Part shown: one piece after another, positions 1-8,695 of the stretch
Layout of the letters: each line of letters starts with the position of its first letter
Position numbering within the stretch: the first letter of the stretch is position 1
Assembly (NCBI GenBank): GCA_022641835.1
Contig: CP048717.1
Location: 992,001-1,056,000, forward strand
Direction of reading: 5' to 3'
DNA: 64,000 nucleotides
Source: Petasospora fabianii
Taxonomy: Eukaryota; Ascomycota; Saccharomycetes; Phaffomycetales; Wickerhamomycetaceae
Notes under the pieces: generated by a model
What the model was told of the DNA's origin: nothing
The model's input: only the letters and a program-made list of their open reading frames with translations
Databases searched by the model: none
Made by a program: the position numbers and the translations under genes

Positions 1-1223
1 GGAACAAACTGCGGTGGAATTACCCAAAATGGGGCGCTTGAATAGTGCCCCCTGGGCGCGAAAGCGCGAGGCACCAGCAGCAGTGTGCGCTGGCGCCTGC
101 GGTCCTGGCCAGCCCGCAGCTTTGTGCAGACGGTACCTCACGGCGACAGGCCGCCGCCGGCTTGGTGGCGCACTCAAGGCTATTGCTCTAGGTTGACAGG
201 CTAGTTGTGGAGCGGCTTGCTTGAGTAGATGCTGTGTCCTAATGTACCTAGTTCTTATATGTTAGCATAATAATTGTGTCTCCTCTCATCATCACTAGTC
301 TCGTCCCCCTCCCCCTTCACCACAACATCTGTACGACGACATCTCAGTCGCTCACAGGTGCCCCTAAGTCAGGCGTCCTGTGTTTCTCTGCTTTTGTCTG
401 TATCCCACTGTGATATCATGTTACTTGCTGCGGTCTCCGCGTCGCGCGAGGTTAAGCTGCGTCTACTTGCATGCCCGCTGACCTGCAGATGTGGCCACTC
501 TCAGACGAAGCCTGAAGAGGCCCCCAGCTTTCCTCCATCACAGCCTGTATATATTCAGAACCGACGCCCACAACAACACAACAATCGCTCGCATGCGCAC
601 GTCCACAATCTCTCGCCCACCTCTCCACGTTGCACACGACACACAAACACCCTCTACTTTATCCTCAACCACACAAGATTTGTCAGTCTTGACTCCCCTG
701 CCCAACAACTCTCTCACACACGTAAACGTTTGACCGTTGTTACCACGCGCGAGTTGATCAACGCCATCGCTGCACCCAACTCTTCTCACTTCTTCTCACA
801 TCTTCTCATCCTTTGCCCTGGCTCAGGAACGAAAAAAGAGAGTGGTTCAACTTTATAAGTCGCTCTTTGTGACCCTCAAACTTTACGGCACCGTCTCATA
901 TACTCGTCCGCTGCCCCACCTCCACCTTCACATCCTCCTCACGGCTTCTCCCTCCTGCGGACCCGGGCGCTGACACTTGTCACTGAGCCATTTTCCAGTA
1001 CAGACTACCAAGCAGTCTTCCAACCTGAGTAAATTTTGCCTCTCTAGGTTCTCGAGTCATCCTTGTTGATCGGCGCTCATTCCCCGAGCCCAACGTTTAA
1101 GTACCAAACAACCTGCACATCTCCTGTTCTGCTCCGTTGGGACCCTCCGTTCTTCCTCGCTTTCTTCCGCTTGTGTCTAAAAGTCATTGAGCTCCCACTT
1201 ACTTTAATATTCATTCACATAAC
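1..1223. other. Long upstream region of the C2H2 gene; no gene recognised
   Basis: No convincing gene lies here. The first 200 bases are clearly richer in G+C than the rest of the window and hold a small hairpin (CGCG at 57-60 against CGCG at 65-68). From about 280 to 1200 the plus strand is pyrimidine-rich, as in yeast promoters and long 5' leaders. Open frames at 14-196 and 274-858 show no family resemblance, and the second does not begin with ATG. A large regulatory region is common upstream of yeast transcription-factor genes. Confidence 0.5.
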
Positions 1224-2534
1224 ATGATCTCTCCACGGGCACAAAGTGAAAGCCAGTATGTCCCGGTGATGGGTGTACCGCAACAACAGCCACAACAACC
1301 ACAACACCAACACCAACACCAGCAACAACAGCAGCAGCAACATCCGGCTATACAATACTCTGCTAATACACCGCAATCCAGCTCGTCGAGTGAAGTTCCA
1401 CATATGAGTGCCACAAACGTCCACTACCAGTTTATGCCTCAGGGAAACGTGCACCAGGTCCAAACACCTTCGGCAGGCTCTTCAGTATCATCGCCTTTCT
1501 CCCAGGTTCCCCCATCATCACACGTTGGTCTCCAACAGAACCTCAATGCTAACAACAATGGCATCGTTAACCACAACAACATGGGTAACAACATGAATAA
1601 TAATGTTAACGCTAATGGCAACAACAACAACAATAACAATTACAATAACAACTATACCACTGCTCCGGGCACACAGATGCAATACAGTAACCTTGGGTCC
1701 TTCTCGTTACCATCTGTCAATGGTTCACACGTCATTCAGCCAACAATGTACGACTCAATTCCACCACACATGCAATTCCAACAATCACAGTTGAGTGCTC
1801 CGCAGGGTAAGCAGATGTTTTATCCACAGCATTATCCACCGATACCACCTCAACAACAACAGTCTGACTTTATGACCCAGATGGTTCCCCAGATTGATCA
1901 CAATGGTTCTACCAACTCTCTCCCGTCCCTCACCACAACCACAGCACCACCAACGATAAACAACCCACCACCGCCTATGGAAGAGAGACCATTCCCAGGT
2001 GTTCTCGATACAACTCTTCACGGTATCCAGAATGGATTCCATGCTCGTTCTCAAACTTATCCAACCGATAACTCATCCAGACTAACCAAGCGCTCCTCAT
2101 CTGCTTCCTCCACGGGGACATTGGGTATGACTGAAGAAACAGCTCGCAGAAACCGTTGCACATTGTGTGAAAAGCAATTCAAGAGACCATCATCACTCCA
2201 AACCCACATTTATTCACACACTGGTGAAAAACCATTCAAATGTACTTGGAACAACTGTGGTCGTCTCTTCTCAGTCCGCTCAAACATGATCAGACATCGC
2301 AAGTTGCACGATCGTGATGCCTCATCAATCAAAAATGATGATGATACACAGACTCAGGAGTTGAAAATGGCTAATACCCTTCATAGAGAGGATGTCACCA
2401 ATGGTATTCTCGGTGCTCACGCTTCAACAGGGTCCGTTCAGGCTTCTGCTCCGGCTGCTTCCTTGCCAGGATTGCAATCACTAGGTCATTCTGGAGAAGG
2501 GTTTCAGTTGACTACTAGCGGCTGGTCCGCTTAG
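1224..2534 (+). CDS. C2H2 zinc-finger transcription factor, Q/N-rich
   Basis: A 436-residue protein starting at an ATG. The N-terminal two thirds are low complexity, with glutamine/histidine tracts at about residues 18-45 and asparagine tracts at about 107-145, typical of activation or prion-like regions. Near the C-terminus are two C2H2 fingers: C312-C315-H328-H332, a TGEKPF linker, then C340-C345-H358-H362. The finger pair (RPSSL in the first, GRLFSVRSNM in the second) is a type found in ascomycete regulators related to the S. cerevisiae Com2/Usv1/Cmr3 group, but no orthologue can be assigned. The protein probably binds DNA in the nucleus. The unusually long 5' region and the 2.1-kb gene-free 3' side suggest complex control; this is inference. 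Confidence 0.9.
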   Translation: MISPRAQSESQYVPVMGVPQQQPQQPQHQHQHQQQQQQQHPAIQYSANTPQSSSSSEVPHMSATNVHYQFMPQGNVHQVQTPSAGSSVSSPFSQVPPSSHVGLQQNLNANNNGIVNHNNMGNNMNNNVNANGNNNNNNNYNNNYTTAPGTQMQYSNLGSFSLPSVNGSHVIQPTMYDSIPPHMQFQQSQLSAPQGKQMFYPQHYPPIPPQQQQSDFMTQMVPQIDHNGSTNSLPSLTTTTAPPTINNPPPPMEERPFPGVLDTTLHGIQNGFHARSQTYPTDNSSRLTKRSSSASSTGTLGMTEETARRNRCTLCEKQFKRPSSLQTHIYSHTGEKPFKCTWNNCGRLFSVRSNMIRHRKLHDRDASSIKNDDDTQTQELKMANTLHREDVTNGILGAHASTGSVQASAPAASLPGLQSLGHSGEGFQLTTSGWSA

Positions 2535-4660
2535 TGTTTCCATTATCTGATATGATGATACTGAACCAATCTATTGTTTTTTGGCTGCTTTATTGTGGTC
2601 TTGATCTTGTTTCTGTTTGTTTGCAATTCATTTCCAGCTGCTTGTTATAATCGTTTTGTTTTGTCATTCACAGCTCAGTTTATCATTTCTACCAGGGCCT
2701 ACAGGGTACATCTTACAAGTGTGCTCCCATATAATTGAAACACTGATACAGTGGTCTCTTGGTCACTTTAACTTGTAAAGCTTTTGAAAAGATGTAGGGT
2801 TCCATAGTTTATCTGTCGTAAGGACTTGGGATGGTTCATTATCCCTATTACTCTTGTACCGTATCATCACCTTTGTTGATCTTATATCAGGAGATCGTTT
2901 CAGCGGGAGTATAATGAAGGGCTACATGCACCTACAGCGAGGCTGGTGCGCTAAAGCAGCAGAAGGTCATCCTTAAGGACACAGATCATGACTGTGCTTA
3001 AAGGGTTGTGTTCCTCCGCTGTTCTTGAAAGATGAGCAAAAAAGTGAAAGATTGCAGTGGGTCGGGTATTCTGTTTACGCATCCACGTGTCGCCATAGAT
3101 CAATAAATGAGCATCTAACTATAACCTCGATATTCCGTTGTAATCCCAATTGTACGATTAAGTAGCATATATCACCTTCTACATCTCCCAACCCTAACCT
3201 TTTGAGTCATCACCCCTTCTCCATAGCCTCCCGAGTACACTATAATACCTCACTTCATTTCTTTTCATACTATGCTTATTCTAGAAACTTTCGATATTAA
3301 TACTTAACCAATAGTTACACCAGACACTGCAGTTTTCTATCTGCTTTCGGAGTCTTCCTGATAAGTCGTGATTGTGACTGTGTACCAGAAACACCACAGT
3401 CTCGGCTATAGCTCCTAAGACAATCTATCATTGGTAGCCCGTATACACCAAATCTTCTCCCCCAAACTCCTCAAGATGCGTTCTTTCCGATATATGGATA
3501 AGAAGTCCTTACATCAACATACTATAATGCTCATAAGAGATATTAGGCTCATATTACTCTCTTAAAATCAAATCATTCACCAAAATGAGAAGAGACTAAA
3601 AACTCATTATGCTGCCCCTAACGTTTTGTGCTGCCCTAACCAGTATATGCAGAAGAGAGGTCTTTAAATGCGACTATTCTCTTAGTGATGAAAGGATCAT
3701 AGTGCTTGTTTTGGTGGTATTGTGGTTGTTTTGATATATTACAGTGGTTTTGGGAGTATTGCAGATGTTGTATAAGTTTTAGAGCCTTCAAAAAGCAAAA
3801 AAGTGAGCCTCAAATGGGCCTCAAATGGGCCTCAAAAGGTCAACTTTATGCAAAATCGTACAGTTTTACCTGTTAAAAGTCATTAGCGGTGGTTGAGCCA
3901 TTCTAGTCGTTTTCTTATCGCTATGCGTACCTTGTAGAAGTATTCAATAGCTAATGGGATGTTTATTAAAAGTTCAACATTAGTCAAATCTGGGTTTCAT
4001 GACTAAGGTACACGGATTTGACCTCGAGAACAAAATTGTCCCCAACGCACAGATGTTAGGGAATCTAATGTGTTACAACAATCACTAAGTAGAGTACAAC
4101 ATGCTAGTAGCTTGCTTCTTTGAACTTGAGGTTCGTCCTGTGTCGGCCCGAATGGGCCTGATTTACGGTGCTAGTTAAGATTTTGGGGTCAGTACTATTG
4201 AATATTATCTTTCCTCAGCTTGAAGACACAATGCCATGACCCAGTCAAAATGTGGAAGAAGCTATATCATCTAAAGTCCTTCAAGATATTTATTTATCAA
4301 GAATTGAAACACTTCCTTTAACGAATGAACTAGATTAATAAACTCCCCAAAAGAGAACCACCCCACTACTGTTCGATAGGGTAACCCCCATTTTGATCTT
4401 GAAAAATTCAAGCTTCGAGACCAACACAACTACGCCGCCACAATGGTCAATCTCGACACTGACAAACGCTAATTTTCTACGCCATTCTCCCATTTGAGAC
4501 CATCTTTATACACTCATCGACTTGTTCATATCACCCTTTTGTGTACTACGCAAACAACTTTTTCTCTCTGTGACCAGAATCGTCCTCACTCGATCTCAAG
4601 AGAGGTCCCCACATCACAGATAACAACGACTGAGACATACAAAAAGACACTAAGTACAGC
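2535..4660. other. 2.1-kb gene-free region between the C2H2 and DUF2433 genes
   Basis: The longest non-coding stretch in the window. No reading frame, tRNA, rRNA or standard snRNA signature was recognised on either strand. It holds an 11-bp tandem repeat at 3808-3839, a possible stem-loop-rich segment at 2901-3021, and a CACGTG at 3085-3090. It may contain an unrecognised non-coding RNA or only promoter DNA for the gene at 4661. Confidence 0.4.
3808..3839. repeat. 11-bp direct repeat, three copies
   Basis: Unit CCTCAAATGGG repeated at 3808-3818 and 3819-3829, with a degenerate third copy at 3830-3839. It lies inside the long gene-free region. No function is evident. Confidence 0.8.
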
Positions 4661-5992
4661 ATGGATGCTCGCATAATACAGAAGAATGGAGTACGGATCC
4701 TCTGTGTGGCAGAAGTGCGAGGACATCTCAGTCTTTTGAACGAGCTCGCGAGGGAGTATAGTGCCGATATTGTGGTTCACACGGGAAGCTTTGGATTCTT
4801 CGATGATGGATCCATTGGAAAGATTCATGAGTCATATTTAAGACACATCGTGGCTTTTTCTCCATTATTGGCAGATAATCTTATTGACAAGACTAGTGGT
4901 CTCTCGAGAGCAAATGGAGAGTTTGTTGATCATGATGTTGATGCTTTAAGGAAGATACTTCATGGGTGTCAGATCAGTGAGCTCATGGAATTTGTTAATG
5001 GTGAAAAGAGACTCGATGTTCCAGTTTACACCATCTATGGAATGGTAGAAGATTCAACAGTGTTAAACAAATTCAGACTCGGTCTTTACTCGATACCCAA
5101 CCTGTTCATCTTGGATGAGAACACAACGCATACAGTCAAACTTGATGACGACATGGACCTATTTCTATGTGGTATTGGAGGCTCTTTATCCTACCAGAAG
5201 CTTTTCCACCATGGAACATTCGATAACGAGCTCAACTCATACATTTCGCCTGATCAGATGGCTACATTCTCACCTGTCGCCGGTGATCCGGGAAACGTCT
5301 GGATGACGATGCTTCAGATAGGACAATTCATAAAGACCGTTGAACAAAATGCCAAGGGCAACAACATCAAGATCATGCTTTCTCATCCTGCTCCAAGCAG
5401 AGAGGGACTCCTTTCCCATCTCAGTGTCTTCTTAAAGATGGATTATACGGTATCGAATGGTCTCCATTTCCTCTACCCATCCAGTTTCAACGAACTGAGC
5501 ATCTGTCCAAACTTTGAATTTTACAAACTCAAGTTCAGCGAAGCCCGCAATCAACTCAGTTCTATATGGGTTAACGTACAATCCACTATTGAAAACATTG
5601 TGATGAATGAACCAAAACTACAAGACCTCTTGTCCATTGCACTTAACTGCTTTGACAGAATTCCAGTCATCAACACTACCAAGGAAAATGACATAATTCC
5701 ATTGGCACTATCCTTCAACAAACGAGATGTCAATTCGAACACAATCAGGCTTCAGACTGATCAGTATTATCTTAGTTTCCAGAATCAGTGGCATTTCAAT
5801 TTGTGTGATGTATCTGTCGGCTCGATGGTTTTGAACTTTGATGATGGTCGAATGAAAATGGAAACCAATGCAATGGGTTTTGACTTCACTTACAAGAAGC
5901 AAGGTACTGGTTTGCGAGAAAGAAAGAATAATGGAACTAGAAGACCATACGGTGGTAAACCGAGAGGAGGCAGGGGAAACAGAAGAAACTGA
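4661..5992 (+). CDS. DUF2433 metallophosphoesterase-fold protein with RG-rich tail
   Basis: A 443-residue protein from an ATG. Its layout matches the fungal DUF2433 proteins: an N-terminal strand RILCVAEVRGH (13-23), then HTGSFGFFDD, PVYTIYGMVED, a GIGG block, LSHPAPSREGLL and GLHFLYPSSFNE. These resemble the metal-site blocks of calcineurin-like phosphoesterases (D-x-H, GD, GN-H/E, GH-x-P). Several expected ligands are changed; see the finding. The last about 30 residues are basic and rich in Arg-Gly, a common RNA-binding tail. The family's substrate is not known to me. The 3' end converges on the dehydrogenase gene, 231 bp away. Assignment is by remembered family pattern, not by search. Confidence 0.8.
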   Translation: MDARIIQKNGVRILCVAEVRGHLSLLNELAREYSADIVVHTGSFGFFDDGSIGKIHESYLRHIVAFSPLLADNLIDKTSGLSRANGEFVDHDVDALRKILHGCQISELMEFVNGEKRLDVPVYTIYGMVEDSTVLNKFRLGLYSIPNLFILDENTTHTVKLDDDMDLFLCGIGGSLSYQKLFHHGTFDNELNSYISPDQMATFSPVAGDPGNVWMTMLQIGQFIKTVEQNAKGNNIKIMLSHPAPSREGLLSHLSVFLKMDYTVSNGLHFLYPSSFNELSICPNFEFYKLKFSEARNQLSSIWVNVQSTIENIVMNEPKLQDLLSIALNCFDRIPVINTTKENDIIPLALSFNKRDVNSNTIRLQTDQYYLSFQNQWHFNLCDVSVGSMVLNFDDGRMKMETNAMGFDFTYKKQGTGLRERKNNGTRRPYGGKPRGGRGNRRN

Positions 5993-6223
5993 AATGGCAT
6001 CATATATGAGGGCCTTGAAAGACGGCCATAAAGGGGGGTATACAACACAGACTAATTTTGGAAAATTTATGATACTCATAAGAGCTTGAATATTTAATTA
6101 AATGCCCCAGTATAATGGTTCTATTAAGAACCTTGGCTCAAAAATTGAAGTGTCTAACGCGCACATTTAGGTCCAGACTTGCTGGACAGATGCGTAATTG
6201 ACGTCGTAGGGATCCTGCAAAGA

Positions 6224-7369
6224 TTAGTTGACAGGACAGATACCTGGACCATCATCAACGATCACGTTTCTGATGTTTTCAATGGTTCTCTCAGCTGCAC
6301 CTCTGAAGTTGTCCATGGTGAAAGATCCCAGATGTGGTGCCAGCACAACATCAAATCTGTCGGCAAACCTCTTGTCAACCTTTGGTTCGTTTCTAAAGAC
6401 GTCAAGACCAACAGAGTTTAGAGTACCATCATCCAGGGCCTTGAGCAGTACTTCCTCGTCGATGGCATTACCACGGCCAATGTTGACGATTCTGCTTCCC
6501 TTCTTGAACAGCTTGATAGTATTCTCGTTGATGAGATTCTCAGTTTGTGGGGTGTTTGGCACAGCTAGCGCAAGAAGATCAACATGCGGTACCATCTCCT
6601 CGAAACTAGAGTAGTACACTGGCTCGTATGGCAGTGCCTTGACCTCTTCCTCAGATAGTGGTGTACGCTTGGTGTACACGATCTTCATCCCAAGTGCCCA
6701 GAGTCTTAGAGCTATTTCCTTACCAATGGCACCAAGTCCAACAATACCAGCAATCTTACCTGAAGGGGAGTCCATAGACTTACCACCGACCGTCATGTAT
6801 TTAGCCCAGTTCAGTCTCGCTGGGTCATTGGATACCAATGGCTGTTTTGTTTCTGAATCGTAATCAGTACCACCAATAACTCTTCTCGTGGCGGTGATAT
6901 CACATTTATTCTCTCTGAATGCCTTGTCAAAGTATGAAGTGTATCTGAAAGTGCCGAGAGCAAGGTAGAGAGCGATGTCAGCAACGTCCTTAGCTGATGA
7001 GTCACCGACATTACACAATACGATACCCTTCTCTCTTAATCTGACACCGTCGAATCTGTCATGGCCAACCCATGGGACAGCAATTACACGCAACGAAGGT
7101 GGGAAAAAATCGATCAACGAGTTGAACTCACCAGCCAAAGTGAAGACAACGTTAGTGATCCAGATTGCTGAGATGTCAGAGAGCTCACCGGCAAGGGCAG
7201 TCTTCCATTCCTCGAGGTCGGAGGACATTGGCCTAATGATCACATCAAACTCCTTCTGGAACTTTTGGAATGCCTCGAAGTGATCTGGGATATCGCCACG
7301 CTGTGGATTGATAGGGAGGAAGACTTTGAGCTTGGTCATTGTTGAAGGTTCCTGTGACTGTTGTGGCAT
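6224..7369 (-). CDS. D-isomer 2-hydroxyacid dehydrogenase (Gor1/YGL185C type)
   Basis: A 381-residue NAD(P)-dependent 2-hydroxyacid dehydrogenase. The Rossmann motif is GIVGLGAIGKEIALRLWALG, and the C-terminal half holds the substrate Arg in NIGRGNAIDEEVL, a Glu in NEPKVD and the active-site His in LAPHLGS. These mark the glyoxylate/hydroxypyruvate reductase family, probably cytosolic. The frame stays open further upstream without an ATG. The first ATG is at 7369, and a second in-frame ATG at 7339 (MTKLKVFLP) has the better AACA context and fits the family start, so residues 1-10 are uncertain. A TATA-like TTATAAAAA lies upstream. The exact substrate cannot be read from the sequence. Confidence 0.9.
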   Translation of the reverse strand: MPQQSQEPSTMTKLKVFLPINPQRGDIPDHFEAFQKFQKEFDVIIRPMSSDLEEWKTALAGELSDISAIWITNVVFTLAGEFNSLIDFFPPSLRVIAVPWVGHDRFDGVRLREKGIVLCNVGDSSAKDVADIALYLALGTFRYTSYFDKAFRENKCDITATRRVIGGTDYDSETKQPLVSNDPARLNWAKYMTVGGKSMDSPSGKIAGIVGLGAIGKEIALRLWALGMKIVYTKRTPLSEEEVKALPYEPVYYSSFEEMVPHVDLLALAVPNTPQTENLINENTIKLFKKGSRIVNIGRGNAIDEEVLLKALDDGTLNSVGLDVFRNEPKVDKRFADRFDVVLAPHLGSFTMDNFRGAAERTIENIRNVIVDDGPGICPVN

Positions 7370-7632
7370 CTGGAGATTGTTGGGATGAGCTTCTGATAAG
7401 GTATCCAAGAATCACAAATGGCTTTTTTATAAGTACGCGGTGGTACCCTTATCAAGGAGGGTGTGTGTTCGGTCTTATGACTCAATGCGGAAGCTGAGCC
7501 GAGACACGACGCTAAAAGCGAATTCGGAAGGGAGGATTCGAACAACAATAAATTGGGGTAAGACCATGGTCAATAAGCCAGTTTAAGCCTATTGAATCTC
7601 AAAGATAGTTCTTTTTAGGGTCTAGAAAATGC

Positions 7633-7640
7633 AAAAAAAA
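7633..7640 (-). terminator. RNA polymerase III terminator of tRNA-Gly
   Basis: A run of eight T on the minus strand, 10 bases after the tRNA 3' end. This is the standard pol III stop signal. Confidence 0.85.
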
Positions 7641-7650
7641 TAAAGAACAA

Positions 7651-7721
7651 TGCGCTGGCCCGGAGTCGAACCGGGGGCTCAAAGATGGCAACTTTGAATT
7701 TTACCGCTAAACCACCAGCGC
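7651..7721 (-). tRNA. tRNA-Gly (anticodon GCC)
   Basis: A 71-nt cloverleaf on the minus strand including discriminator A73. The acceptor GCGCTGG pairs fully with CCAGCGC. The anticodon stem is CAAAG/CTTTG around loop TTGCCAT, giving GCC. The T arm is CCCGG-TTCGACT-CCGGG. It lacks an intron and closely resembles yeast tRNA-Gly(GCC). Internal A and B boxes are intact. Confidence 0.97.
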
Positions 7722-8655
7722 GTTTCTTGTTGTTTTCAAATAGAGCGTTTGTCGGATTGTATTACACTACCCTAAGAGTTATCATTTAGGTACCTTTTTA
7801 TAATGGTACTAAAGTCTAGATTATGACTAAATTGTCAATGATCGTTTCAAAGTACTAGGGGTCATCCAACAAGTGAATTGAGTCATATAAGAATTAGCAC
7901 GTTGTAAGTCTCTCATCAGTCATGTGTTTCTCAATGAGACAGCCAAGCTATCATCGGAAGTCAACAACAAATGGGCACAAATGTGCCCAGGAAGTTGCAT
8001 TTTTCTAGTCACCAGGCTTGAACAGGTAGCTACATGCAGCTAAAAGTGTCTTGGGTTTTAGACTGTGCCGGATTATCTAGTTAATCCCCACTGATACCGC
8101 AGAGAGAGCTTCTTGTCGACCCGCATTTGGACATTTGACCGTTTGACACGTTGAAAGCCACACTACTTGCTTCTTCGACACCGGCGAGGCCAGTATTCTG
8201 ACTTTTGGAGTACTTGTTCGAAGGGTTATGCAGATCTTGGATCTATAAAGCAGCGATTATGCAGGACCAAAGCGGCTTCTTTTCCTAAAACATATATGCG
8301 GGGAAAGCCGAGATAAAATAGTGCAGTATACCAAGCCACAATCTACAAGCCCCAAGGTACAAGGTACAAGGTTAAAGAGGCAATGAAGCCACACATACGC
8401 CACAAAGGGGTCATTACGAAAGCCACCTAAAGCCATTTAAGAGCACATGCCGACGTTAGACAGTGGCTCTTGCATGTGGCGCAGTTCACAATGGACACAA
8501 CCAGTTGCGACATCTCTGCCCCATTTGGCTTATGCGTTATCAGATTTAATGGGTGCCTTTCAATACTCTCACATCAATTGTCATCCTCTTTCCCCGATGG
8601 CGAGTGGATTATAAAGAGCCATTGTTTTCTTCTCTGTTGAATGTAGATCGCACCC
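7722..8655. other. Promoter region of the Soa1-like transporter
   Basis: No gene seen. The half nearest the transporter holds five GCCACA/TGTGGC cores (annotated separately). A TATA-like ATTATAAAGAG occurs at about 8608-8620. The part next to the tRNA (7722 to about 8100) shows nothing recognisable and no sign of an inserted element. Confidence 0.6.
8157..8480. promoter_or_regulatory. Cluster of five Met31/Met32-type sites (GCCACA / TGTGGC)
   Basis: The core GCCACA occurs at 8157-8162, 8335-8340, 8388-8393 and 8399-8404, and its complement TGTGGC at 8475-8480. Two of them extend to TGTGGCG. In S. cerevisiae TGTGGC is the core bound by Met31/Met32 at sulfur-assimilation genes. About 0.16 hits would be expected by chance in 324 bp counting both strands. 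Position upstream of a sulfur-anion-type transporter fits; binding itself is inferred. Confidence 0.6.
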
Positions 8656-8694
8656 ATGGTAACGTCTTTCCTACATCTGCACGTTCACCGATAA
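8656..8694 (+). promoter_or_regulatory. Upstream ORF ending one base before the transporter start
   Basis: ATG at 8656 opens a 12-codon frame (MVTSFLHLHVHR, stop TAA at 8692-8694). One base separates its stop from the transporter ATG at 8696. The uORF ATG context (ACCC before ATG) is weaker than many yeast starts, so leaky scanning or reinitiation could allow translation of the main frame. Whether the transcript includes it is unknown. Confidence 0.5.
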
Positions 8695-8695
8695 G

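Noticed and set aside
274-858. 194-residue frame in the left upstream region
   Set aside because: No ATG start; Ser/Pro/Thr-rich because the plus strand is a pyrimidine-rich leader.
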